Below, in pieces: positions 18,402 to 27,507 of a stretch of DNA of 64,000 nucleotides. Source of the stretch: CAVTPU01 sp963736695. GTDB lineage: Bacteria > Actinomycetota > Actinomycetes > Mycobacteriales > Micromonosporaceae. The notes under the pieces are model-generated. The model worked only from the letters and a program-made list of their open reading frames with translations, was not told the DNA's origin and ran no database searches. Position 1 is the first letter of the stretch. Every line of letters begins with the position of its first letter. Position numbers and translations under genes: made by a program. The stretch is taken from NCBI GenBank assembly GCA_963736695.1, contig CAVTPU010000004.1:930001-994000 (forward strand), given 5' to 3'.

Positions 18402-19766
18402 CTACTCCTCGGATGTGGCGTCCACGTCGTGACCGACCCCACCACGGGTGCGGGTCTTCGCCTCATACATCGCGGCGTCCGCCTCCGACAGCAGGGTCTG
18501 CGCGGGCCGTGCGGACAGATCCGGGGTTGTGGCGATGCCGATGCTCGCGCCGATGACGACGGTGACGCCGCCGACGGAGATCGGCTCGGCGAGCATCGCG
18601 AGAATGCGTCGCGCCACCTCCTCGGCCCGCACGGCACTGTCCCGGCCGCGGACCACGACAGCGAATTCGTCTCCACCGAGGCGTCCGACCGTGTCTGTGT
18701 CGGGCACAGCCTGACGCAAGCGGGTGGCGACCACACCGAGGATCACGTCGCCGACTTGGTGCCCGTACTGGTCGTTGATCTGTTTGAAGCCATCGAGGTC
18801 GAGAAAGAGCAGTGCCGCCGACTCGTCGGTCTCACCGACGTCGGTCGCGCGCCAATCGGAACGATCCGTGAGGAACCGGTCGGCATATGGGCGACGGGGG
18901 CTGAGCTGATCGAGGATGACATAACGGTTGGGCAGCCCGGTCAGCGAATCCTGCGTCGCACGCTGCGCGAGACGTTTCCGCGCGCGGCGAGCGTCGGTGA
19001 TGTCGGTGAGGTGGATGATGAATTCCTCGTCGTCGCCGAGCGCCGCCGCACAGGCATAAACCCAGCCGCGCCGCCCGTCGACCCGCAGATAACGAAACTC
19101 CCCGTCGATGGATCTCGTCGCCCCGTTGATGAGTTTGGCCCAACTCTGCTGCACCACCGGCAGGTCTTCCGGGTGCACGATCTGCCAACACTGTTCGTGG
19201 ATCATGTCGCCGAGGTCCCGCCGGACGAGGCGCGCCAGAGCCGGGTTGGCGGCGAGCACCCGACCGCGGGCGTCGACGATGAGCATCGGGGTGGCCGCGT
19301 GCCGGAAGGCTGCCTGCAGCCGGGCCTCGGCCGACCTCACAGCGGCTTGGGCCTGTTTCCGTGCGGTGATGTCGCGAACCACGACCAACGCGGCGGCCTG
19401 GCCGTGCACCACGATGGGCGTGCCCGCCGCCTCGATGTCGATGACCGCGCCGTCGAGGCGCACGATCTTCTCCTCGACATATCCGAGGGGTTTGCGCTCG
19501 TCAACCATCATGTGCATGCGTTCGTCGGCGTCGCCGCGGCTGTCGCGGTGCATGAAGTCCAGCGAGGGGCGGGTCTGCAGGTCCTGGATGGTGCGCCCGC
19601 CCAGCAGAGCCAGCCCGCGCGAGTTGGCGAAGATGTGATAGCCGTTGGCGATGATGAACACCGCGTCGGGTGACAACTCGACCAGCGCCCGAAAGCCCGC
19701 GTCGGAGTCGAGACTCACGGCGGGAACCTCAAAGGTCACGTGCGGCGCACCCGTCTCAGGCATCAT
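18402..19766 (-). CDS. PAS-PAS-GGDEF diguanylate cyclase
   Basis: Start chosen at ATG 19766 (MMPETGAPHV); the open frame extends 73 codons upstream but without domain character. 454 residues: PAS 1 (about 20-130, ending VVVRDITARK), PAS 2 (about 145-260, ending IHLTDITDARRA) and a GGDEF domain (about 275-440) with DSLTGLPNR, LFLDLDGFKQIND and an intact RLGGDEFAV active site. It should make cyclic di-GMP from two GTP in the cytosol under PAS control. The usual inhibitory RxxD site upstream of GGDEF is PDTD here, so product inhibition may be absent. No EAL domain. No membrane segment. Confidence 0.93.
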   Translation of the reverse strand: MMPETGAPHVTFEVPAVSLDSDAGFRALVELSPDAVFIIANGYHIFANSRGLALLGGRTIQDLQTRPSLDFMHRDSRGDADERMHMMVDERKPLGYVEEKIVRLDGAVIDIEAAGTPIVVHGQAAALVVVRDITARKQAQAAVRSAEARLQAAFRHAATPMLIVDARGRVLAANPALARLVRRDLGDMIHEQCWQIVHPEDLPVVQQSWAKLINGATRSIDGEFRYLRVDGRRGWVYACAAALGDDEEFIIHLTDITDARRARKRLAQRATQDSLTGLPNRYVILDQLSPRRPYADRFLTDRSDWRATDVGETDESAALLFLDLDGFKQINDQYGHQVGDVILGVVATRLRQAVPDTDTVGRLGGDEFAVVVRGRDSAVRAEEVARRILAMLAEPISVGGVTVVIGASIGIATTPDLSARPAQTLLSEADAAMYEAKTRTRGGVGHDVDATSEE

Positions 19767-20002
19767 TGCCGCGTCCACCCCCGGTGCGGCCCACCCGGCC
19801 GCTCGGCTCGTTGCTGACGTGCTCAAGGCTAGTCCGAGCCGCCCCTCGGCGGCGACCCGCCCATGGTCGACGTTCCCTTTGGCGAGGCTTGTCCCGCAAT
19901 GCGGGGTTGCCGGTCGTGACATCGGCGGCAGCCACTGCCGCCGGCCACTATGCTGACGCTGCTCCCCACCCCCCGACGCCCCCACCGCACCGGAGCCACC
20001 GC

Positions 20003-21004
20003 ATGGCCGTCAAGCGCACCGACCCGCCTGTTTCAGCCCGCGTTCTGATCCCGGAGACGATGGTCTATCAGGGCGAACTCCCAGCCAACGCACGCCCGGA
20101 CGAGCCCTCGTCGCGGGAGTCGACCTGGCGCAACGCCACGCTCACCTTCGCCACCGTGCTCGTGGTGGTGCTCGCCGGTGTGGTCATCTTCTGGCCGAGG
20201 TCAGGGCAGGTCGCCGCACCGGCCGCCAGCCCCACTGTGGACGATGCCGCCGCCGACCCCACATCATCCGGCGGCGTCACCACCGTCCGCCACGTCGGAC
20301 CGCCCCCGTCCGGCGTGGCCATGCCCACCGGCGATGTCGCCGGCTGGCGGCAGACCTTCGCCGAGGACTTCAACAGCGACTTCACCGCCCGATGGAACAC
20401 CTATGAGGGCGAACCGGGCGGCGATCCGGGCGGGTGGTGGATGCCGTCGCACGTGAGCCAACGCGGCGGCAAATTGACGATCGACGCGTACGAGGAGACC
20501 ACCCCCAACGGTCGCATCTATGCCAGCGGCGGCGTCTCCAACGCGAAGACGTTCTCCCAGTCACACGGTCGTTTCGAGATTCGCTATCGAATGCAGAAAG
20601 GCTACGGGATCTCCTACGCGATCCTGCTCTGGCCGACATCCAACGTGTGGCCGCCGGAGATCGACATTGCCGAGGACAACGGTCGGCAGCGCGACAAACT
20701 GTGGGCCTATCTGCACTATGGCTCCGACAACCGACAGATGTCGCGCACGACCCGGGGTCCGGATTTCTCCACCTGGCACACCGCCCGGCTCGACTGGAAG
20801 CCGGGTGAGCTGGTCTATCGCCTCGACGGCAAAGTGTGGGCGACGATGACCACGGCGAACGTCCCGGACAACCCGATGTCGATCGCCATTCAGACCCAGG
20901 CCTGGGAATGCGGCAAGTCCTATAACGCGTGTCCCAACTCGACGACTCCGACGCGGGTCGCCATGGACGTCGACTGGGTCGTGGCCTATCAGTCGGTCGA
21001 CTGA
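20003..21004 (+). CDS. Membrane-anchored glycoside hydrolase family 16 enzyme
   Basis: Start ATG 20003 with CGGAG upstream. 333 residues: cytoplasmic tail 1-45, one membrane helix about 46-64, Pro/Ala/Thr linker to about 105, then a GH16 beta-jelly-roll domain (about 115-333). The catalytic signature EIDIAED is at 219-225 (nucleophile E219, acid/base E224). GH16 enzymes cleave or transfer beta-1,3/1,4-glucans and galactans; the substrate here is unknown. The gene is tail-to-tail with the surface-polysaccharide operon, 4 bp apart, so it may trim or release that polymer; this is inference. Confidence 0.92.
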   Translation: MAVKRTDPPVSARVLIPETMVYQGELPANARPDEPSSRESTWRNATLTFATVLVVVLAGVVIFWPRSGQVAAPAASPTVDDAAADPTSSGGVTTVRHVGPPPSGVAMPTGDVAGWRQTFAEDFNSDFTARWNTYEGEPGGDPGGWWMPSHVSQRGGKLTIDAYEETTPNGRIYASGGVSNAKTFSQSHGRFEIRYRMQKGYGISYAILLWPTSNVWPPEIDIAEDNGRQRDKLWAYLHYGSDNRQMSRTTRGPDFSTWHTARLDWKPGELVYRLDGKVWATMTTANVPDNPMSIAIQTQAWECGKSYNACPNSTTPTRVAMDVDWVVAYQSVD

Positions 21005-21008
21005 CGAC

Positions 21009-23510
21009 TCACTTCGCACGCCCGGCCGGAACATACACAAAGATCACCACATCGCCGTCCTGGTGGAACAGCCTCCACTGTGGAGACCGGGCGATCAACG
21101 CCTGAAGGCGGTCGAAGGCGCCGTCCGGCGCATAACCGAAATAGTGCAGGAACTGTCGCATGCTCGGGCTGAAGACCAGATAGGTCGGAACCTCGGCATC
21201 GAAGTTCGCGTTAATGGTGGGCAGGTCGCGTTCGTTGAGATGCAGCTTGACCAGGTCCTCGTCGGGGTTGAGCAGGGAACGGTCACTGTTGGGGCCGCTA
21301 GCGAAGGCACCATAGGTGGCGGTCAACCGGGTCGGGAAGTTGCCGGCCGCGAGCACGATGTCGGCCCCAGGCTCGGCGTGGTTATAGATGAATTGGCTGG
21401 CCCGCACCTCGGCCGTCGTGAACCGGTTGAAACCGAGCTGACCGTGCGCACCCTGCATCGACGCCAGCGCGGCGGCGGTGAGCACGATGGCCGCGCCCGG
21501 CACGCCGAGCCCACGGGGCAGCCACCGGCTTCGCAGCACGAGTGTGGCGATGAGCAGCGAACACCAGGGGATCGAGAAGAGATAGACCCGATAGATCGCC
21601 TCACCGCCATAGGACTGCGCGAGCAGCAACGCGAACGGGCTGAAGGCGAGCACGGCGGGGGCGGCGACCGGCCCGAGGCGGCGGCGTGAGGCGACGACGG
21701 CGAGTGCCGCGAGCCCCCACACGACGAGGGAGAGCAGCTGCGCGACGTGTGCGGAGAAGACCCGCGCCGCCGAGGTGCCGGCGACCGGCTTGGCCGCTTG
21801 GGCGTTGCTGAAGAAGTTGAATCCGTTGAATAGTCCGTAGTTGTCGACGACCTCCAACCGGGGCAGCAGAAAGGCGACTGCGATCGCGAGGAAGATCGGC
21901 ACGATCCACACCGGACGCACGAGGCCGAGGCCGACGAGCGCGCCCGCGCTCATGACGATGACATAGGGCGAGAGCTGGTGTGAGGTGACGACCACGGCGT
22001 AGACGAGGCAGAGCACCGCCATCGCCGACCGACGGGCATAGCGGGCCGCGTAGGGCACCTCGACGAGGTCTCGGCCGACCCACGCCCACAGTCGGGCGAG
22101 CGGTGCGGGGATCTTTCCCCCGGCCGTCGAATTGGTGCGACGCAACCAGCGGGCCATGATGAGGGTCGTGCCGAGGCCGAGGAGATAGGTGAACGCCTGC
22201 GCCGACAGGTAATCCTGCGCGACCCAGTTGGCCGCGGAGAAGATGAAGACGGTCAGATAAGGCACTCGCCGATCGGCCGAGAGTGTGCGGGCGATCGCGA
22301 TGATCGGCAGGCAGAAGACGAGGTCGAAGAAGGCCGGCGCCCAGGCCGCGATGGGCAGACTGCCCACCCCGCTCGCCGCGACGAGCTGAGCGACGACGGC
22401 GAAGAACGTCGGCCACTGTTGGTAGAGGTCGTCGGGGTTGGTGATCTGTCCGTGACTGAGAAAGAGCTCCACCACCCCCACGTGCTTATATGTCCACGCG
22501 TATTCGGGTTCGGCGATGAGCAACGGCACGGTCGCGTGCATGATGAGCACGAGCAGCACGGTGTGGCCGGTGAGGATCATCCCGCGCGGGTGTCGCCGGG
22601 CGAGCTCGACGACGAATCGCAGCACGCAGAGGGCGATCGCGGCGAAGAAGGCCGGATGCACCTGCCACAGCAGCCCATAGTCGTCGACTCCGCTCACGTC
22701 CGAGCGGGTGAGGCTCCACAACCACAAGCCGACCACCCCCGCGGCGATGGCCAGTTCGACCGAGACTGCCGCGATCAGCCGCGTCGGCGTGGCCGATGTC
22801 CGGGCCGCTGGTGTGGCCGAGGTCTGGGCCGCTGGCGTGCTCACGATCCGTGGAAGCACCGTCGTCTGATCACCGCCCCCCTGCCCCGCCACGATGACGA
22901 CGCGGGCGTCGGGCCGGTCGTCGCGCCACCGGGGCAGCACCGCGGTGGCGTCACCGCCGTGGTCGATCGTGAGATGCGAACCGGTGGGAGGCCTGTCGGT
23001 GATGCGTGGCAACACCGAGGTCTGGGCCGACGGTTCGATCGCGGCGAAGCGGGGCAGCACCGACGTCTCGTCCGAGAGCCTGGGTGCCGGGGCGGCCGAC
23101 CGTTGTGGTCGCGGACCGACGGCCGGCCCATGACCGCCGCGACTGGGGTCGACGACCAGTGCGATCGCCGCTGTGATCACGGTCGGCACGGCGAGCGCGA
23201 CATAGCCCGTGAGGGGATGCCACTGCCGCGCCCACAGCATGGCGTCGGCGGCGACCCCGGCGAGGGCCAGGCTGAGCACCAACGCCATCGCCCACGACGA
23301 GACCCAGTCGCCGAGTCTGATGAGGCTGGCGAACGCGAGCCCGGGTCCAAAGCAGACAAACGGCAGCAGCACCGCGAGGCTGGCCGCGCCGACCGGCTCC
23401 CGCACGAGCGCGAGCGACAGGGTGAGGCAGCCCAACAGCAGCGCGATCCAGGCCATCGCCGACCGGTGGCCGGTCACCGGCTCGGCCGCGACGGCCGTCT
23501 GGGTGGTCAT
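21009..23510 (-). CDS. Large polytopic membrane protein, GT-C-like, of a polysaccharide operon
   Basis: 833 residues with about 12-14 hydrophobic segments. Segments 1-4 (residues 18-120) are followed by a cytosolic-looking Pro/Thr-rich loop (about 121-238), then the main membrane block (about 239-690) and an extracytoplasmic-looking C-terminal domain. The topology, and short loops with YGLLWQVHPAFF and HQLSPYVIV, recall GT-C glycosyltransferases or O-antigen-type polymerases, but no catalytic motif is certain. The loop holds four T-x-V-L-P-R motifs (residues 149-154, 164-169, 189-194, 216-221). It is the last gene of the five-ORF operon and overlaps the flippase gene by 4 nt. Confidence 0.75.
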   Translation of the reverse strand: MTTQTAVAAEPVTGHRSAMAWIALLLGCLTLSLALVREPVGAASLAVLLPFVCFGPGLAFASLIRLGDWVSSWAMALVLSLALAGVAADAMLWARQWHPLTGYVALAVPTVITAAIALVVDPSRGGHGPAVGPRPQRSAAPAPRLSDETSVLPRFAAIEPSAQTSVLPRITDRPPTGSHLTIDHGGDATAVLPRWRDDRPDARVVIVAGQGGGDQTTVLPRIVSTPAAQTSATPAARTSATPTRLIAAVSVELAIAAGVVGLWLWSLTRSDVSGVDDYGLLWQVHPAFFAAIALCVLRFVVELARRHPRGMILTGHTVLLVLIMHATVPLLIAEPEYAWTYKHVGVVELFLSHGQITNPDDLYQQWPTFFAVVAQLVAASGVGSLPIAAWAPAFFDLVFCLPIIAIARTLSADRRVPYLTVFIFSAANWVAQDYLSAQAFTYLLGLGTTLIMARWLRRTNSTAGGKIPAPLARLWAWVGRDLVEVPYAARYARRSAMAVLCLVYAVVVTSHQLSPYVIVMSAGALVGLGLVRPVWIVPIFLAIAVAFLLPRLEVVDNYGLFNGFNFFSNAQAAKPVAGTSAARVFSAHVAQLLSLVVWGLAALAVVASRRRLGPVAAPAVLAFSPFALLLAQSYGGEAIYRVYLFSIPWCSLLIATLVLRSRWLPRGLGVPGAAIVLTAAALASMQGAHGQLGFNRFTTAEVRASQFIYNHAEPGADIVLAAGNFPTRLTATYGAFASGPNSDRSLLNPDEDLVKLHLNERDLPTINANFDAEVPTYLVFSPSMRQFLHYFGYAPDGAFDRLQALIARSPQWRLFHQDGDVVIFVYVPAGRAK

Positions 23511-25123
23511 CGCGCACTGCTTTCATTCGTACGCCCGGCAGGGCGCACTCGACCAGCACCGTCAGCGCCGGCAGCGCCGTGGACGGCGCTGCCGGCGTCG
23601 TCCGTCCACTCGGGCCTGACGCGTTGCATGGGAATGGTGGCGTCACCGGCGATCGGGTCGGGGGTCTCGACCGCCTGCATCAGCACGGTCTGCGAGTCGT
23701 TCATCAACCGCCACCCGGGGGTGTCGGGCAGAAAGACCACCTGCACGGGACCTCCGTCGTGACCGGGTCGCAGGTGGGGCACGGCAGCCACACCGCGAGC
23801 ACGCACCGGCGCGACCCCGCGAGCCGTCGTCGACGCCGAGTCCTGGCCGGGCTCGGCGTCGCGCACCAACGCCCGCAGCCTTCGGATCGTCGCGGGGGCG
23901 AGCGAGATCCCCATGACCGCGTGGGAGCCGAGATAGGCCGCCGCCATGCCCACCGCGCCGATGGCCGGCAGCGCGAGCAGGCCGGCTCCGAGGAAGAAGA
24001 CGGTCGCGACGAGCTGCGCCCAGAAGATCACCCAGGTGCGCTTCGCCATGATCGCAGCGGCCGAGAAGAGCGTCATCACCAGGTCGAACGGCAGACTCAG
24101 GCCGATGAGGCGCAGCGAGGTCGCCCCACTCGCGGCATATCGGTCGCCGAGCGTCGCCAAGATGAGTGGCGCGGCGATCGCGAGCATGGCGCCGCCGCCC
24201 ACCGTCACGGCGAGCAGCAGCCGCACCGCGTGACGCAGATGTTCCCGCACCCGCGACGGCTCGCCGCTCGCCTCCACGACGAATGACACGGAGATGTTCC
24301 ACGAGAGGGCGAGCGCCGCCGATCCGATCAGCCAGGGCAGGTAGAAATAGGCGTTCTGTTCCGGGCCGAGCACCATGGCGACGAGCAGCGGTGGGGTGGT
24401 CAGGGTGAGAGTGCCGAGGATGTTCTTGAGATATTCGGAGGTCATGAAGCCGCGTAGTTCGACGAGAGTCGGCAGGCCCTGCTCCGGTCGGGGTTGGGCC
24501 GGTCGGGCCTGGTCCCGACGAAGCCCGGTGACGAGCCTGACGAGCAGCGCGCCGATCGCCACGACCGCGACGACGATCGGCGCCGCCCAGGCGATGAGCA
24601 TCGGTGCCCGCACCGTCGTCACAGCGAGCGCCACGAGCAGCGCCAACTTGCCCAGCCCGAGGATGATGTTGCCCGCCGGCACCCACGCGGCACGGCGCAG
24701 CGCGGTGAGAACGCTGTCCTGCAGGGCCGCGATGGTCGACGCGCAGACCGCCACACAGAAGGCGATGAGCGGCACGGGCCCGGGTGGCAGGAAGTCGCGG
24801 GCGAGGCCGAGCAGGAAAAACGCGGCCGCACCGAGCACCGAGGCCGCCCCGGCCGCGGCGTAGCCGAAGCGGATGATCCGTCCGGTCCGGTCGCCGGCGC
24901 CCGGCAGGAACCGGACGAAGACCGAGCTGAGGCTCAGCTGCGCCAATCCGGCGAGCAGGGTGATCGCCGACGCGCCCGCCGACGCCCGCCCGACCTCGTC
25001 GGCGGGGTAGAGGCGCACGGCTGCGATCCAGAACGCCATGCCCAGCGCGGAGCTCGCCACGGTCGAGAACATGAGCGCTGCGGCGTTGCGCACCACCGCG
25101 TTGGCCCGGCCTGGTCGGATCAT
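23507..25123 (-). CDS. Polysaccharide flippase (Wzx/MATE-like)
   Basis: Start ATG 25123, which overlaps the upstream glycosyltransferase stop in an ATGA; the frame is open further upstream but inside that gene. 538 residues with about 12-14 membrane helices from VRNAAALMFSTVASSALGMA at the N-terminus to about residue 430, typical of the polysaccharide transporter/MVF superfamily that flips lipid-linked sugars across the membrane. The last about 110 residues are hydrophilic and include DATIPMQR and DSQTVLMQ, recalling the Thr motifs in the next gene's loop. Role in surface polysaccharide export is inferred from the family and the operon. Confidence 0.85.
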   Translation of the reverse strand: MIRPGRANAVVRNAAALMFSTVASSALGMAFWIAAVRLYPADEVGRASAGASAITLLAGLAQLSLSSVFVRFLPGAGDRTGRIIRFGYAAAGAASVLGAAAFFLLGLARDFLPPGPVPLIAFCVAVCASTIAALQDSVLTALRRAAWVPAGNIILGLGKLALLVALAVTTVRAPMLIAWAAPIVVAVVAIGALLVRLVTGLRRDQARPAQPRPEQGLPTLVELRGFMTSEYLKNILGTLTLTTPPLLVAMVLGPEQNAYFYLPWLIGSAALALSWNISVSFVVEASGEPSRVREHLRHAVRLLLAVTVGGGAMLAIAAPLILATLGDRYAASGATSLRLIGLSLPFDLVMTLFSAAAIMAKRTWVIFWAQLVATVFFLGAGLLALPAIGAVGMAAAYLGSHAVMGISLAPATIRRLRALVRDAEPGQDSASTTARGVAPVRARGVAAVPHLRPGHDGGPVQVVFLPDTPGWRLMNDSQTVLMQAVETPDPIAGDATIPMQRVRPEWTDDAGSAVHGAAGADGAGRVRPAGRTNESSAR

Positions 25124-26136
25124 GACTGGGCCCCGCCCGTCGACCCGGCGAGGCTGCGGGTTCCGCGAAGCAAGCGGGTTCCGCGAAGCGATCCGTGCAG
25201 GTATCCGAGGCCGGCGATGGCGACGCCTGCGACGATGAGCCAGGCGGCGAGCCATCCCCCGGCCTGGCCGCGCACCCCTCGACCGAGTTCGCGGGCCACC
25301 GCCCGGGGCAGCACCCGCCGCAGATAGTCGCGTTCGCTCGCGAGCGCCGGGCCGGTGCCGGCGAGTCGGGACACGTGCGCTTTGGAGCGACCCTCGCCGA
25401 GGCAGCGGCGCAGGAAATATCGCACCCGCGCCCGGTCGGGGCTGACCGTGTGCGCGACCGACACGTCGGGCAGATAGATGATGCGCGCGTCGGGGCGGGC
25501 CGCGCGCAGCCTGATGCACAGCTCGGTCTCCTCGCAGCCAGTCGCCCCGCCGCCGACGCGGCCCACCGTGAGGGAGAACCGGCCGGCGTGCGTGAAGGCG
25601 TCGCGCCGAAACGCCATCGCGGCGCCGATGACGTTGCGAACCTCGGCGGTCGTCTCGGGCAGGCCGCGATAGGTGCAGCCGACGACCCAGTCATATTCGG
25701 CGGGAAACCATGGTGGTCGTCGGCCGCCCGGCCACTGGGGCATCGCGGCGGTGCCGGCCGCCATGACCGGGCGTGGGTGGTCGCTAGCCTCGAAGACCGC
25801 CCTGATCCGGGGCAACCACTGGTCGCCGGCGACCGCGTCGTCGTCGAGGAACGCGAGCACATGGCCCCGGCACAGTTCGACGGCGGTGTTGCGCGCGCCG
25901 GAGAGTCCGGCCGGTCCCGCGCTGGGCACGACCCGGGTGTCGGCGCTGGCCAGCGCCGACTGGGCGGTGGCGAGGAGCGTGTCGTTGTGATCGATGACGA
26001 CGATGACGTCGTCGCCCGGTTGGAGTTGCCCGCGCACCGACGCCACTGCGGCGGTCAGCTGGTCCCAGCGCGCGAGGGTGAAGGCGCAGATCGCGACGGT
26101 GACGGTGACGGGCTCGTCGGGTGGCAGTGCGGTCAT
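25120..26136 (-). CDS. Family 2 glycosyltransferase
   Basis: 338 residues from ATG 26136 (overlapping the preceding stop, ATGA). GT-A fold: VTVAICAFTLARWDQL at the N-terminus, then DDVIVVIDHND, the metal-binding LAFLDDDAVAGDQWLP at about 92-107, and GCEETELCIRLR (general-base region) at about 205. A C-terminal hydrophobic segment AWLIVAGVAIAGLGYLHG tethers it to the membrane. It should add one sugar to a lipid-linked oligosaccharide; donor and acceptor are unknown. Second-to-last cytosolic step before the flippase by gene order only. Confidence 0.88.
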   Translation of the reverse strand: MTALPPDEPVTVTVAICAFTLARWDQLTAAVASVRGQLQPGDDVIVVIDHNDTLLATAQSALASADTRVVPSAGPAGLSGARNTAVELCRGHVLAFLDDDAVAGDQWLPRIRAVFEASDHPRPVMAAGTAAMPQWPGGRRPPWFPAEYDWVVGCTYRGLPETTAEVRNVIGAAMAFRRDAFTHAGRFSLTVGRVGGGATGCEETELCIRLRAARPDARIIYLPDVSVAHTVSPDRARVRYFLRRCLGEGRSKAHVSRLAGTGPALASERDYLRRVLPRAVARELGRGVRGQAGGWLAAWLIVAGVAIAGLGYLHGSLRGTRLLRGTRSLAGSTGGAQS

Positions 26137-27209
26137 GGCGCCGCACCGCCGACGAGCCGCCGTTCGCTCGGGTGATCGGCCGGCGTGGTTGGGTGGCCCC
26201 GCAGAGCTCGCAGGCTGCGCAGATAGGCGAACGGGCCGGCGAGGAGGCCGCGGGTCTCGACGCGGGCCAGTTCGGGCGGATAGTCGCTGACGCGCCGCCG
26301 CTTGGCCCGACCGGTGAGCACCCCGACTGCGGGGAGCAGCAGGTGCGCGAGGCCGATCAGGTGGCGCGGGTCGCGGTGGACGAGCGCGGCGAGTGCCGCG
26401 GAGGCGCCGACCCCATAGCCGTACATCTGCTCTGTGAGCAGTTCGGGTTCGCGGCGGTGATAGTGGTGCACGATGACCGCCGGGTCGCTGGTGATTCGTC
26501 CGCCGTGGCGCAGCAGGCGGGCCAGCGCCGCAATGTCCTCGCCGCCGCGGGCCGGGGTGCCGACCCCGAGCGCCTCGTCGAAGCCGCCGATGCCGCGCAG
26601 CGCGGTCGCGCGAAAGGCGAAGGAGGCACCCATGCCGAAGGTTCCGGCCCGATAGATGAAGCAACGGGTCGGGGCGGCGATGGCCGGGTCGCCGGTCGGG
26701 TCGGGTTCGGCGACGACCTCATATGCACGTCGGCGCAGCCACGCGAACGGAGATGGCCCGCTGTCGGCGCTTCGGTAGGTCACGGCGGTGAAGCCGACCG
26801 CGAGTTTGCTGCCGGAGCGCTCGAACCAGATCTGTTCCGGGGTCTCCAGTTCGGCGGGCAGCACCACGCCGGTCACGCAGTCGACGCGGGGGTGGGAGCC
26901 CAGTCGCGCGGCGGTCGCCGCGAGCCACCGGGGATGCACCACGACGTCGTCGTCGGTGAACGCGATGATCTCGCCCGTGGCCGCCCGCGCCCCGGCGTTG
27001 CGTGCGGCGGCGATGCCGGGCCGGGGCTCGACCACAACCCGCACCCGGGGCACACCGGCCAACCGCCGATGCTCGGCTTCGCGGGCCGGCGAGGAGTCGG
27101 GCCGGTTGTCCACGACGATGATCTCGTACGCCGAATAGTCCATCGTCGACAGTGCGGTGAGGCAGCGGTCGAGCGCGTCGCGCCGGCTCAGCGTGCTCGC
27201 CACCACCAC
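26133..27209 (-). CDS. Family 2 glycosyltransferase (N-terminus possibly split by frameshift)
   Basis: 358 residues as read from GTG 27209. The GT-A core begins at once, VVVASTLSRRDALDRCL, with EIIVVDNRP, IAFTDDDVVVHPRWL (DDD metal site) and GGEDIAALARLL. The start is inside the first beta-strand of the fold, which is too late: the upstream codons in this frame (PPFISVVV) continue the strand back to a stop near 27285. The small ORF just upstream (27238-27507) resembles the N-terminal extension of some actinobacterial GT2 enzymes, so the two are probably one gene separated by a one-base shift at about 27240-27290. Role: sugar addition in the polysaccharide operon. Confidence 0.8.
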   Translation of the reverse strand: MVVASTLSRRDALDRCLTALSTMDYSAYEIIVVDNRPDSSPAREAEHRRLAGVPRVRVVVEPRPGIAAARNAGARAATGEIIAFTDDDVVVHPRWLAATAARLGSHPRVDCVTGVVLPAELETPEQIWFERSGSKLAVGFTAVTYRSADSGPSPFAWLRRRAYEVVAEPDPTGDPAIAAPTRCFIYRAGTFGMGASFAFRATALRGIGGFDEALGVGTPARGGEDIAALARLLRHGGRITSDPAVIVHHYHRREPELLTEQMYGYGVGASAALAALVHRDPRHLIGLAHLLLPAVGVLTGRAKRRRVSDYPPELARVETRGLLAGPFAYLRSLRALRGHPTTPADHPSERRLVGGAAP

Positions 27210-27237
27210 GCTGATGAAGGGTGGGTCGCCGACGGCG

Positions 27238-27507
27238 TCAACCGGCGCGACGCCTGCCTGCGCGACAGCTCGGCGCCGTCACGGCGCCGAGCTGCGGGCT
27301 CAGATGTGCCCGCAGCCGTGACGGGGTCAGCGGCGTGTCGTCGAAGGCGATCTGTGTCGCGGCGACGATCTGTCCAGATCGGACGACATAGACCAACGCG
27401 GCCTCATAGCGCCCGCCCGCTGGGCGTACGGGGGATATCTCTGGCAGTTCGGAGTCGACGTCGACGAGGACGACCCGAATGGGACCGGGGCCGGTCCGGG
27501 AGTTCAC
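27238..27507 (-). CDS. Small ORF, probably the N-terminal domain of the following glycosyltransferase
   Basis: 89 residues starting at GTG 27507, which overlaps the preceding gene's stop by 4 nt. The text IRVVLVDVDSELPEISPV and YEAALVYVVRSGQIVAATQ forms a small beta domain like the one found before the GT-A core in several actinobacterial GT2 proteins. The last 15 residues are Arg/Ala-rich and look like out-of-frame translation. A one-base correction near 27240-27290 would fuse it to the next gene. If no error exists, it is a stand-alone domain protein of unknown role. Confidence 0.5.
   Translation of the reverse strand: MNSRTGPGPIRVVLVDVDSELPEISPVRPAGGRYEAALVYVVRSGQIVAATQIAFDDTPLTPSRLRAHLSPQLGAVTAPSCRAGRRRAG

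Noticed and set aside
23565..23598. 13-14 bp inverted repeat near the 3' end of the flippase gene
   Set aside because: Lies inside coding sequence for an Ala/Gly-rich tail; explained by repeated GCC/GGC codons, not a terminator.
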